A stretch of 64,000 bases of DNA from Ignatzschineria ureiclastica (GCF_003121845.1 NZ_QEWQ01000001.1:1-64000); one strand, 5' to 3'; shown: positions 19,510 to 28,112, numbered from the stretch's first letter. The notes: generated by a model not told the origin, from the letters alone. Numbers and translations: made by a program.

Positions 19510-19717
19510 CGACTTATCCCCTATAACAGTGAAAGGAACACAACCTTAATATTTTGCTATCTGCCCATATTTTCAAAAGATATATTCGTGAGAGATATAT
19601 TTTAAGAGTTATATTCTTAAAGAATATATTGCAATATGATGTTTAAAACAGATACGGCGATTTTTAATATCCCAAAAACCTTAAGACCGTTAGCCTTAAG
19701 ATCATCATAATCAATAA
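19510..19717. other. AT-rich upstream region of the molybdenum hydroxylase operon
   Basis: This stretch holds repeated GATATAT-like words and the odd-length palindrome ATATTCTT-A-AAGAATAT at 19611-19627. That palindrome would suit a dimeric regulator about 100 bases upstream of the large-subunit start, but it may only reflect base composition. Confidence 0.35.
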
Positions 19718-19755
19718 AAAATATCAGCCATCCTAATTAGGATAGCTGATATTTT
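19718..19755 (-). terminator. Terminator downstream of oxdC
   Basis: A long hairpin with arms ATATCAGC-x-ATCCTA / TAGGAT-x-GCTGATAT (one mismatch) is followed on the minus strand by TTTTTATT. It lies 124 bases past the oxdC stop and separates it from the molybdenum hydroxylase genes. Confidence 0.8.
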
Positions 19756-19878
19756 ACCGTATAGACCTTACATTATAAATATATATTTAATATATATTTA
19801 TAAAATATAATTTATGATCTATTAAATTTACATTCCTGTAAGCCAAAAACGATTAAAACACTAATAGTATGAAGACTT

Positions 19879-21066
19879 CTACTCAGGTTTTTTATACCAG
19901 ATCACAGGTTCAGAACGATCGGTATGAGGAAGTGCTTCAGCTTCTTCTAAAGTTAAGTTCAAATGGTCTGCCACAATCTGTGTCGGCGTACTTGCAAGCC
20001 AAGCATTCAAAGAGATATCTGAATAACGTGAGATAGGATAAGCATCCGGGCGTTTAAATACTTCAATGAAGCGTACAGGTTCATCCCCAATATTTTGGAT
20101 ATAGTGCCCCGCTACAATCGGTACAACACCGACATCCCCTGCTTGATAGTTAAAGGTTCTTGCGGTTCCTTGAGAGTTAAAAACAGTCATACGTGCCTTA
20201 CCCTCTAAGAAATAAAGCCATTCAGAAGCTCTTGGGTGCCAATGGATCTCACGCATTCCCCCTGGTTCAATCTCAACAAAAGCAGCTGAAATAGTTTTCG
20301 CAGCTGGGAAATTACGCTCATCAACAAAATAGACACTACCCGCTTCACTCTTATAAGGCGTGACACTATCTCTATGGAAAGTAAATGGTGAAGGGACATC
20401 GCCATGTTGATTATGCTTACGTACAACATTAATCGGCCCCGGCACTTCCCCTTTGAAGATATACTTCTCAACTTGCGGTAATTTTTTGATTGTCTCTAAA
20501 TCGCTTTTAAAATTAGCAGCTAAAACATCTTGGGGAATATGTGCGACAAGCTCTGTTAAAAGGAAAGTATTATTTTCAGAGAAATCGGCTTCACTAAAGA
20601 CTAATAAAAACTCACACCCCTCTTCTAATCCTTGAATTGAATGGGGAATCCCTGCTTCAAAGTTCCAAAGGTCTCCGGCTTTCACATCATCAATAAAGAT
20701 GCGACCATCTTCATCAATCGCCGTCACGCGCGCACTACCATAGAGCATATAGCCCCATTCAGCTTCTTTGTGCCAATGTAACTCCCGATACGCACCTGGC
20801 TCAAGTGACATATTCACACCAGCAACATCTAATGATGCAGGCAATTCACGATTCGTTACTTCCCGAGTCCAACCACCCTCTTCAAGACGCATGTGCGCAT
20901 CTGAAAAGCTAAAGCGAAGATTTGGAATTGTGCCATGATCAGTTTTGGGTGGCACCATTAGATCTGGATTCTCTCGGTCACGCGTTAAATTACGAGGACC
21001 ATGATCAATCCAACCTTTACCATCAGATTCTCTAAATGGCTGTGGAATATTTGTATCTTTCGACAT
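19879..21066 (-). CDS. oxdC: Oxalate decarboxylase (bicupin)
   Basis: A two-cupin Mn enzyme converting oxalate to formate and CO2. The N-terminal cupin has metal ligands His97, His99 and Glu103 (LHWHKEAEW) and His142. The C-terminal cupin has His275, His277 and Glu282 (IHWHPRASEW) and His321. The lid over the N-terminal site reads DFSENNTF, matching the SENS loop of Bacillus OxdC that holds the essential proton-donor glutamate (Glu164 here). That favours decarboxylase over oxalate oxidase activity. There is no signal peptide, so it should be cytoplasmic. It lies 145 bases downstream of a DUF1275 membrane gene in the same direction and ends at its own terminator. It may support acid resistance or oxalate use. 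Confidence 0.93.
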   Translation of the reverse strand: MSKDTNIPQPFRESDGKGWIDHGPRNLTRDRENPDLMVPPKTDHGTIPNLRFSFSDAHMRLEEGGWTREVTNRELPASLDVAGVNMSLEPGAYRELHWHKEAEWGYMLYGSARVTAIDEDGRIFIDDVKAGDLWNFEAGIPHSIQGLEEGCEFLLVFSEADFSENNTFLLTELVAHIPQDVLAANFKSDLETIKKLPQVEKYIFKGEVPGPINVVRKHNQHGDVPSPFTFHRDSVTPYKSEAGSVYFVDERNFPAAKTISAAFVEIEPGGMREIHWHPRASEWLYFLEGKARMTVFNSQGTARTFNYQAGDVGVVPIVAGHYIQNIGDEPVRFIEVFKRPDAYPISRYSDISLNAWLASTPTQIVADHLNLTLEEAEALPHTDRSEPVIWYKKPE

Positions 21067-21211
21067 ATTTATTTCTCCTTATCAATTAAAATACACAGAA
21101 AATATCAGTTTGAATCTATGTGAAAATTGAGTGAAAAATAACCGCTTCCCTGCTTATCATTTTTCAATGACACACAATAGCTATACTCATTAAGTTACTA
21201 ATATTTAATCT

Positions 21212-21928
21212 TTAAGTGGGATCTACGGCTTCTGCTTTTTCTACTTTCATAAAGAAAGTATAAATGGCCAATAACACTAACATCCCTGCCGGCAACAGTA
21301 GAGATAACTCATCATATTTAAGGGTTGTTAATGTCCCGATTAATCCACCCGCTGCAAACCCCAATAATACTAAGAAAAAGAGGGCTGCTGTTTTTAGAGC
21401 GGCTCTCTGTCCTCCGATAAATTGCATCAGATAATTAAATGCTAATTGCACCACTAAAGTAACAGCCACATTACCGTAAAGCATTCCTTTAATCTTATGG
21501 AAACCATTCCCTTGCATTCCTGCGATAAATGAGATCACCATACAGATCTGAACAATTGTTAAAGCCTCATTTAAGAAACCTAATGCAATCACTCCTAAAA
21601 TCGCAGCTTCAATCAATAGAATGATATAAGTCCAAGTATGACGACTCTTAATATTGATTAAAATCTCCACTAACATCGTAAACATCGAACCTAAACCGAA
21701 AGCTAAAACTGTCATCGCAATGGTTCGCAATCGCTCCCAATCTTGCGTAGCTATCGTTTCCCCTAGCAGAATAATATTACCTGACTGAACGGTACTAAAT
21801 ACATGTGAAACATGGTAGGTATAACCATTCATCATGCCGGCAATAATCGCCAAAATAAAAGCAATATAAGGGCGCTCCATTAATGGCAATGCACCTACTA
21901 AAGCACTTACAGACTTTTTCTCCTTCAT
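21212..21928 (-). CDS. YoaK/DUF1275 family membrane protein
   Basis: A 238-residue integral membrane protein with about six hydrophobic helices. The family signature is near the start: IAFILAIIAGMMNGYTYHV followed by FSTVQSGNIILLGE. FIAGMQGNGFHKIKG is in the middle. DUF1275 proteins are widespread and their transport or signalling role is unknown. It is translated 25 bases after the nitrilase-domain gene with a strong GGAAGGAG site, so the two form an operon, and oxdC follows 145 bases later. A role in moving a substrate or product of the neighbouring enzymes is a guess from context. Confidence 0.85.
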   Translation of the reverse strand: MKEKKSVSALVGALPLMERPYIAFILAIIAGMMNGYTYHVSHVFSTVQSGNIILLGETIATQDWERLRTIAMTVLAFGLGSMFTMLVEILINIKSRHTWTYIILLIEAAILGVIALGFLNEALTIVQICMVISFIAGMQGNGFHKIKGMLYGNVAVTLVVQLAFNYLMQFIGGQRAALKTAALFFLVLLGFAAGGLIGTLTTLKYDELSLLLPAGMLVLLAIYTFFMKVEKAEAVDPT

Positions 21929-21953
21929 AATGTCTCCTTCCTAATTATTAGTG

Positions 21954-23765
21954 TTAATTAAACTGATCACTCACAAGCGGAGGGAACCAAATCGCTTCTT
22001 GCCCATGAATCAGTCGTTCCTGATTAATCCAAGTAAAAGGTGCTGGCACACGACTCTCTAACGAAACGCGCTTATCACCTGGAGCAGCTAATAGAGTCGG
22101 TGTCAATACAATTGGCTCTGGCCCATAAATGCCACTTGAAGTAAAAGCCCCTACTTCACGACCTCCGCACACGACCCAAAGCTGCTGTAATGTTGCTGTC
22201 GCATAAGGATAATATTCCGCAACGCCTGTCGGTGCGGGAGATACTGCATAAAGCCGGGCATCTGCTTCTACTTTTAGGCTAGTAGGTGCGCCTGACGGAA
22301 CAGCTACAATATCCGCTCTTAAAACACTATATAACCCAGAAAAATCCACAATTTCCAACTCATACGAAGCCGCTAATGCAATTCGACCCATCGCCGTCTC
22401 AACAACCGTTGGGCGCTGACCTGCTTTTGCCCATCCTTGATCCCGCTCATTAAGATGCGTGACACGATGTCTTGCAAGAATAGTCCCCTCAGGTCCGGCT
22501 AATACTACAGTGTGATAGAGATGATCCTCCTCGATTTCAGGATAACTCCCTACCACATAACCTTGTCCTTTACCTGCAATCGCCATTAGTTGCTGTTCAA
22601 ATAGGCCATTAGGATGATCACTCGCTTCTAAAATATCCCCTTGACTCTCTGACAGCGCTATTGCGGAAAACTCCGGCAATACTAATAACTGATCTTTCCC
22701 AACACTAATTTCACCACGATCCACTAGATCTTGTAGCTTATCTTGTGGTTGCCACTGAGCGCTGATCATCGTAATTTGAGCAGGAGTCTCCCACACTGCC
22801 GAACGATTGCTATCCGTTGGCGCACGATGCAAAGCTAATAAGGGTCGATAGAGCTCAGGGCGACGTCTTTGTAAAATCGCCATACGGGCATTATCAGCAT
22901 CTTTTAAATCAATAATCGCAGTATATATCCCATTCAAACCAGGCGTAATCTCAACAGGCGGGATAACCGGCGCTTGTGTCACTTTATGCCCTTCCGGCGA
23001 CCAAATACTTGAACCACCATTGTAATAGAGTGCCTCTTTGGTTAGAGGATTACGTTCAATGCCACTACGGGTTGCACAGACTGCCCAGACACCATTCATC
23101 GCACTCAGATGCTGTACATGCGCAACAGTTGAATGATCCCCCAATTTCTCGATTGGACTCGCTGTTGGCATTACACGATCGGACACAGAGTGCCAACCAA
23201 TAATCTGCGCCCCTTTCAACATCGCAATGCGGGGATATTGCCAATAAGTATCGTCATAGCAGATCAGAAGCCCAATGCGGCCAATCGGCGTATCAAAGAC
23301 TTCAACATCACAATTACCCGGTGCAAATAATTTTTGATCTTGAGAATTCAAACCAATCTTACGATATTTCCCAATAATCCCTTCAGGCCCCATTAAAACA
23401 GCACTGTTATAAGCAACACCTGTGGCAACATCTAACTCGGCAATTCCAATACTGATATAGAGATTATAAGTCTTTAATAAGGGTAAGATCGCCTCAGTTG
23501 TTTTACCTGGAATCGTATCTAGATAAGGATAAATCTCTTCATAATCTGAAAAGAGATAACCACAAAGGGCTGTTTCAGGAAAGACAGCATAATCGACATC
23601 CTCTTTCGCAACTTGCTCCACCGCAGTCACTAAACGCGTAATATTTCCCGATAAATCTCCCCAGGCAGGAATAAAATCAACCGCAGCAACTTTAATCGGC
23701 TCCGATCTCTGCATTTCACTATCAATGCTCTGTTTATTAAAATTGTTATGATTTTGATTGGCCAT
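21954..23765 (-). CDS. Tandem carbon-nitrogen hydrolase (nitrilase superfamily) protein, second domain degenerate
   Basis: A 603-residue protein with two nitrilase-fold domains. The first (about 24-300) has the complete catalytic triad: Glu64 in VFPETALCGY, Lys136 in GKYRKIGL and Cys169 in LLICYDDTYW. So it should hydrolyse an amide, nitrile or carbamoyl substrate. The second domain (about 325-590) keeps the fold landmarks (LLVLPEFSAIA for the glutamate) but reads ARHRVTHLNE where the lysine is expected. It reads ALAASYELE where the cysteine is expected, with Ser in place of Cys. It is probably non-catalytic and structural or regulatory. There is no signal peptide. AGGG precedes the ATG. It is the first gene of an operon with the DUF1275 protein. 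The substrate is not identifiable by eye. Confidence 0.88.
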   Translation of the reverse strand: MANQNHNNFNKQSIDSEMQRSEPIKVAAVDFIPAWGDLSGNITRLVTAVEQVAKEDVDYAVFPETALCGYLFSDYEEIYPYLDTIPGKTTEAILPLLKTYNLYISIGIAELDVATGVAYNSAVLMGPEGIIGKYRKIGLNSQDQKLFAPGNCDVEVFDTPIGRIGLLICYDDTYWQYPRIAMLKGAQIIGWHSVSDRVMPTASPIEKLGDHSTVAHVQHLSAMNGVWAVCATRSGIERNPLTKEALYYNGGSSIWSPEGHKVTQAPVIPPVEITPGLNGIYTAIIDLKDADNARMAILQRRRPELYRPLLALHRAPTDSNRSAVWETPAQITMISAQWQPQDKLQDLVDRGEISVGKDQLLVLPEFSAIALSESQGDILEASDHPNGLFEQQLMAIAGKGQGYVVGSYPEIEEDHLYHTVVLAGPEGTILARHRVTHLNERDQGWAKAGQRPTVVETAMGRIALAASYELEIVDFSGLYSVLRADIVAVPSGAPTSLKVEADARLYAVSPAPTGVAEYYPYATATLQQLWVVCGGREVGAFTSSGIYGPEPIVLTPTLLAAPGDKRVSLESRVPAPFTWINQERLIHGQEAIWFPPLVSDQFN

Positions 23766-23957
23766 TGAATCCCTTTAATTAGCAACTAAATATCAAAAAT
23801 ATTAATAAGTTATATTTAAATATCTAATAACTAAAATTAAGACTATTTAAAATATAATTAAATTTATAATAATTAAATATTTTTTTCAATTGTTTTAATT
23901 TTATAATTTTAATTATAAAAAATAATCTATAAATCCACGGCTATTCACTCAGAAATT
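23766..23957. other. Extremely AT-rich upstream region of the nitrilase operon
   Basis: Almost pure A and T with short words such as TTAAATAT and AATTATAA. It must hold the promoter of the leftward operon, but no unique -35/-10 pair can be chosen. The MITE-like element begins at its right end. Confidence 0.4.
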
Positions 23958-24131
23958 TATAGTAATATCGGTTCTAAATAAGCTTATTTAAATGCCGGCG
24001 CATCAGCTGTAAAAAGCGAGGAAGCCATTCTATCCGGCATCTTGCAAGTGTTGTTTAGCACGGTTTTATGTTCTTTTAAACCCCCACAATAGCTGTTTAA
24101 AAACCATTTCTCTTAAACCAAATTTACTATA
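23958..24131. repeat. MITE-like element, copy A (174 bp)
   Basis: Begins TATAGTAATATCGGTTC and ends TTAAACCAAATTTACTATA, imperfect inverted ends of about 19 bases with TA at both outer edges. The interior carries AATAAGCTTATT and the inverted pair ATGCCGG / CCGGCAT flanking GAGGAAGCCATTCTAT. The same sequence, with small changes, occurs at 32222, 38100 and (inverted) 43034. It has no coding capacity. It sits directly beside a terminator, between divergent or convergent transcription units. Confidence 0.85.
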
Positions 24132-24136
24132 ATAAA

Positions 24137-24160
24137 AAAGGAATCTCGTAAGATTCCTTT
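24137..24160 (-). terminator. Terminator downstream of the MscS-like gene
   Basis: The stem AAAGGAATCT / AGATTCCTTT with loop CGTA is followed on the minus strand by TTTTTTATT. It lies about 118 bases past the stop of the leftward gene ending at 24278. Confidence 0.8.
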
Positions 24161-24277
24161 CAAAGTTTCAAATGTTTTGAATATCTTATTCCCTTATATC
24201 TAGATCATTAGAGAGTAGATCTTCAGGAAATAGATAGTAAGATCAGCTCATTGGGCTCATTCTCTACTTTTTACTCT

Positions 24278-25978
24278 TTAATCATTCTCTAGCGCCACAT
24301 TTTTTCGAGGTAAACGCCAGCCTTTTTCTCGTGCTACGGTTAGAGCCGCTCTCTGTAATAATCGAGGAACCGCATAATAAGAACCTTCAGCCCCCGCACT
24401 CATTCCCATACTCATTCCAAAGACCAGATCTCCATAGATATTAAAACCTTGATAATTAGCGCCAATAGAAGTGACTTTATCTGAAAGCTCTGAATCTTTA
24501 GTTACTTCCGCTTCTGCTGCCGATTTCAAAATCTCGATAATCTGATCAATATCATCTCCATAGTGGCTATAATCCAGAATAAATTTAGTGCTCGCAAGAT
24601 ACCCCACAGAGATATTCTTAGGCTTTCGATTCACAAAATCAGCAGTATCATACTCAATTGCAGAACCATAATTATCTAAATAAATCGTTTCTGGCGTTTG
24701 CCGTACAATTTTGGCATAGACGCCATCAATAATGACGGTATCGCCGGCCATTGTCGGATAAAAGGCTTCACTATGCGCCACTTCCCGAGAAATCATATTT
24801 TCTAAACAATCGATCGTTAGACGAATACGACCATTATCCAAAAGAGGATTGACTAAATAGACGGAATAGAGATTAATATGCTCAATTTCCCAAGGAATCC
24901 CTTGATAGATTACCCGCTCCCCTTCTCGTGCAAGCCCCATATTGAGAAACGTTCTCAATCGTTTAAAGTAGGCCGGCACAGAGTTTCTAAAGCTGATAAT
25001 CATCGCTAAGATAATCAAAATGGCAAAGCCGAAAAGCACCATATCGCCCGATGAGTGTAAAATTACGAGCATCGCCGTAAAGGCAATAATAAAGGAAAAG
25101 ATCTCATAAAGTAGTAACATCAAACGCCACGCCAGGCTTGTTTTACGATGTTGTCTGTGCGCTTGCAGTTTCTTCTCGTGACGCTGTACTAACTTACGCA
25201 AGATCCAAGAGAAGAGATAGAGTAAGCCGAAGAAAGCCCCCAAGCTCAAGAGCAACGTCTTTCCTTGATTACTAATAAAATTCCACGCGCCTTGAGAGAC
25301 ACGCTCCGCAAAGGTTCCCTCTTTCTCAAGCTCCCGATATTGTAAATTAATCAAATCTAGCTGATTAGCATAATAGGTACGTTTTAACTCCCAACTATTT
25401 TTAATCTTATCAAGCTGTTTGATAGACGCTTCTGAGAGTTGGGATTCATCAATCTCGTTCAGATGTTCAAGCGCATCATCAATGGCCACAAGATTTTGCT
25501 GTAACTCTGAACGAGTGGTTCGAATAAAATCCCGTTTTCGCTGAGATTCTGTCAAATTTTGCAGTGAACTAAAGACAGGTTGAACAATCTTAATTAGCTC
25601 TTTTTGCCAATCATAATGAAGAATCTCCTCCTCTTCATTATCAGAGACATCATAGAGTTCAACCTCTAAGCCGCCGAGCGCACTCTTTTCAAACATTCTC
25701 TCAAAGTTGCGCTTCTGCTGATCGAGTTGCGATAATGTAAATTCAAGGCTCTCTTTCTGCTCAGGATCATCCACGACTTTAAGCTCGGCAATCACCTCTG
25801 CCCGTTTGTTATTCACCTCATCTAGATTCCCGCGAATCTGATTGAGCGATAAAGTCGTCTCCTCAATACTGACATTATTCCCCTTCACTACCTGCGAAAA
25901 GCTAGGTATAGATAAGGATAGAACCATCATTAGCCAGAAAATAGCAAAATATGTAATACGCTTTTGTTGTTTTAGCAA
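24278..25978 (-). CDS. MscS-like mechanosensitive channel-type membrane protein with periplasmic coiled coil
   Basis: The 566-residue protein begins with a signal peptide (hydrophobic 9-28). A largely helical, charged periplasmic region of about 200 residues follows (repeated heptad-like segments, for example LEFTLSQLDQQKRNFERMF). Four hydrophobic helices lie between about 240 and 335. The segment after the last helix, with GLAREGERVIYQGIPWEIEHINLYSVYLVNP, resembles the beta domain after the MscS pore helix. However, the glycine/alanine packing pattern of TM3 is poorly conserved. This architecture resembles MscK/YbdG-type proteins. The start is TTG at 25978 with GGTGA upstream, and Met17 is an alternative. 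Channel function is inferred from weak similarity, so treat it as tentative. Confidence 0.6.
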   Translation of the reverse strand: MLKQQKRITYFAIFWLMMVLSLSIPSFSQVVKGNNVSIEETTLSLNQIRGNLDEVNNKRAEVIAELKVVDDPEQKESLEFTLSQLDQQKRNFERMFEKSALGGLEVELYDVSDNEEEEILHYDWQKELIKIVQPVFSSLQNLTESQRKRDFIRTTRSELQQNLVAIDDALEHLNEIDESQLSEASIKQLDKIKNSWELKRTYYANQLDLINLQYRELEKEGTFAERVSQGAWNFISNQGKTLLLSLGAFFGLLYLFSWILRKLVQRHEKKLQAHRQHRKTSLAWRLMLLLYEIFSFIIAFTAMLVILHSSGDMVLFGFAILIILAMIISFRNSVPAYFKRLRTFLNMGLAREGERVIYQGIPWEIEHINLYSVYLVNPLLDNGRIRLTIDCLENMISREVAHSEAFYPTMAGDTVIIDGVYAKIVRQTPETIYLDNYGSAIEYDTADFVNRKPKNISVGYLASTKFILDYSHYGDDIDQIIEILKSAAEAEVTKDSELSDKVTSIGANYQGFNIYGDLVFGMSMGMSAGAEGSYYAVPRLLQRAALTVAREKGWRLPRKNVALEND

Positions 25979-26360
25979 AATTATTTCACCCTATATTTCA
26001 TATTATTAATTGATAAATATAGAGTATATTTTACATATATTGATATTAATTACAAAGATCAATGTATTGCATCAAAGGAATTACTCTCTTTTGGCAGTTT
26101 TTTAATTTTGAAGGAATAGCAGCAGCGATTTAATATCTCTAAGTAAGTTAAACTAATTCCATTAGCATCAACCTAAGATCAATATTCTAATTTTGATATT
26201 TTTTTAAAAAATTTCCTAAAACCTTTTCTAATTTTCTTTATTAATTATTCTTTCATTCGTCGCATCACCATATACCAGAAATTCAAGTTTATTTATTATC
26301 ACCTCTACGGATCTTTTATTCATTGGCTAATGAGATAGAGAGTACGTCTTTTTGACAAAT
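25979..26360. other. Intergenic region between MscS-like gene and tRNA-Ser
   Basis: About 380 AT-rich bases. No coding sequence, repeat copy or RNA gene was recognised apart from the terminator that starts at 26364. Confidence 0.4.
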
Positions 26361-26363
26361 AAC

Positions 26364-26393
26364 AAAAAACCCTTGATCCGAAAATCAAGGGTT
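26364..26393 (-). terminator. Terminator of tRNA-Ser
   Basis: The stem AACCCTTGAT / ATCAAGGGTT with loop CCGAAA is followed on the minus strand by TTTTTTGTT, ten bases after the tRNA CCA end. Confidence 0.85.
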
Positions 26394-26402
26394 ATTGAAT
26401 AA

Positions 26403-26493
26403 TGGCGGAAAAGGAGGGATTCGAACCCTCGATACGCTATTAACGTATACACCCTTAGCAGGGGTGCGCCTTCAGCCACTCGGCCACTTTTCC
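26403..26493 (-). tRNA. tRNA-Ser (GCU)
   Basis: On the minus strand the sequence folds as a class II tRNA. The acceptor GGAAAAG pairs with CTTTTCC, followed by discriminator G and an encoded CCA. The D-loop region is GGCCGAGTGGCTGAAGGCG, the anticodon loop is CTGCTAA (anticodon GCT), the variable arm is long, and the T-loop is GGTTCGAATCC. The length is 91 bases. It decodes AGC/AGU. It is flanked by its own promoter and terminator, so it is a single-gene unit. Confidence 0.97.
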
Positions 26494-26524
26494 AAATTGT
26501 GCTACTTGCTGTAAGTAGACGTCT

Positions 26525-26552
26525 ATTATAATAATTCTTTTGCAGATGTAAA
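26525..26552 (-). promoter_or_regulatory. Promoter of tRNA-Ser
   Basis: On the minus strand TTTACA (26547-26552) and a perfect TATAAT (26525-26530) are spaced by 16 bases, placing the start about 25 bases upstream of the mature tRNA. Confidence 0.7.
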
Positions 26553-26616
26553 GTCTAAAATGTTTACAATCCTACTTATTTGCTCTAAAGCGCAAAATTA
26601 ATGCAATTATAGGTGA

Positions 26617-27282
26617 CTACTTCTCAAATGCCAGCGCTCTACGCTCCATGAGTTTGGCAAAAATAATGAGAATTGCGTTAATCACAAGATAGATTAATCC
26701 CGCCATTGCATAGTAAGTCACCGAATCATAGGTTTGGCCGGCAAGCTCTCGAGCTCGTCCCATAATATCTAATAGCGTAATACCTTGCACAAGGGAGGTA
26801 CTTTTAAAGATAAGGACAATCTCATTCGAGTAACTCGGTAACGCTCTGCGAAGTGCAAGCGGAATCAGAATCTTCATTGCTTCAAAGCGACTCATTCCTA
26901 ACGCTAAACATGCTTCCCACTGATTCTTAGAGATATTTTTTACTGCACCATAAAAGAGCTGTGCTGTGTAAGCAGCTGAATTAAGTGATAATGCTAAAAT
27001 CGCACAAAACCAAGCTTGTGAGAAGATATCCCATAAAAATGAATTTCGGATAAAACCAATCTGCCCCGGCCCTGTATAGAAGAGTAAAATCTGTACGAGT
27101 AACGGTGTGCCAGTAAAGAAGATAATAAAACCGCGGGCAATTTTGGCTGGCCAGCGCTTTTCCCATAAGGTCAAAATGCCGGTTAATAATAAGGCAATAA
27201 TAAAGCCACAAAAGAGTGAAGCGACCGTTAATGCTAAGCTAAGGGGTGCGCCTTCTAATATAAATAAAAATTGATCTAACAT
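26617..27282 (-). CDS. artM: Arginine/basic amino-acid ABC transporter permease (ArtM-like)
   Basis: A 221-residue HisM/ArtM-type inner-membrane permease with five or so hydrophobic segments. Its ABC-permease EAA loop reads ACLALGMSRFEAMKILIPLALRRALP (124-149 region). The early FTGTPLLVQILLFYTGPG motif is typical of polar amino-acid permeases. It is the last gene of the leftward artP-artI-artQ-artM cluster, nine bases after artQ, so it is co-translated with its partner permease. Specificity for arginine is inferred from gene order and ArtP similarity. Related lysine, ornithine or histidine uptake is possible. Confidence 0.92.
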   Translation of the reverse strand: MLDQFLFILEGAPLSLALTVASLFCGFIIALLLTGILTLWEKRWPAKIARGFIIFFTGTPLLVQILLFYTGPGQIGFIRNSFLWDIFSQAWFCAILALSLNSAAYTAQLFYGAVKNISKNQWEACLALGMSRFEAMKILIPLALRRALPSYSNEIVLIFKSTSLVQGITLLDIMGRARELAGQTYDSVTYYAMAGLIYLVINAILIIFAKLMERRALAFEK

Positions 27283-27291
27283 AGTACGCTC

Positions 27292-28038
27292 CTATTTCGC
27301 CGGCTCAAGGTCGTATGCAGTGATACGATTATAGAGAAGATCCTGAATCTTTTGACTCACAAGAGAGATCACAAGATAGATCAGTGCTGCAATTGCGTAC
27401 CAGATAAAATCATTCGTGGCACTATAGATATAGTCCGTTTCCTTCATCAACTCATGCACACCGATTAGAGAGACAAGCGCCGTATCTTTGAGCAACACAA
27501 GCCATTGGTTACTTAATCCCGGAAATGCATGGCGCCACATCTGAGGCATAACAATATAGAAGAATGTAGCCGGTTTAGAGAGCCCTAATACAGCCCCTGA
27601 ACTCCACTGCTCTTTGGGAACGGCTAATAGCGCTCCTCGAATCGTTTGTGAAGCATAAGAAGCGTAGATCAGTGAGAGCGCAAAAGCGCCTAATCCAAAG
27701 AAGAGGTATTCACCGTAACTATCGAGTAGCGAGAAATAGGCATCCATTACCCACTCAGGTAATACCATCTCATATTCTAAAAAGAGATAAGGTAATCCTA
27801 GCCCGATCAAAAAGATCACGATCAATTCCGGCAATGAGCGAATCACAGAAACAAAAAATGTCACAGGCCAGCGGATAATTCGCCATCGACTTAATTCTAA
27901 AACCGCTAAAATATTCGCCCATAAAAATCCGAGCACCAACGCCACTAACGCCAATAAAATCGTTGTCTTTGCAGCGATTAACATTGATTCAAAATAACGC
28001 GTCGTAAAGAGCTCAAAAAAACTGATTATGCCACTCAC
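27292..28038 (-). CDS. artQ: Arginine/basic amino-acid ABC transporter permease (ArtQ-like)
   Basis: A 248-residue permease with the HisQ-type features VIRSLPELIVIFLIGLGLPY and the EAA loop GAVLGLSKPATFFYIVMPQMWRHAFP. I place the start at the GTG at 28038 because AGAGGAGAT lies six bases before it. The frame remains open to a TTG at 28062, but that start lacks a ribosome site. It lies between the binding-protein gene (74-base gap) and artM (nine-base gap). It forms the membrane channel with ArtM. Confidence 0.92.
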   Translation of the reverse strand: MSGIISFFELFTTRYFESMLIAAKTTILLALVALVLGFLWANILAVLELSRWRIIRWPVTFFVSVIRSLPELIVIFLIGLGLPYLFLEYEMVLPEWVMDAYFSLLDSYGEYLFFGLGAFALSLIYASYASQTIRGALLAVPKEQWSSGAVLGLSKPATFFYIVMPQMWRHAFPGLSNQWLVLLKDTALVSLIGVHELMKETDYIYSATNDFIWYAIAALIYLVISLVSQKIQDLLYNRITAYDLEPAK

Positions 28039-28112
28039 TGTATCTCCTCTATTTGCAAACAAAAAGCGATGTAGTTCATCGCTTTCTGCTCTACTGCTAT
28101 TTCATTACACAA

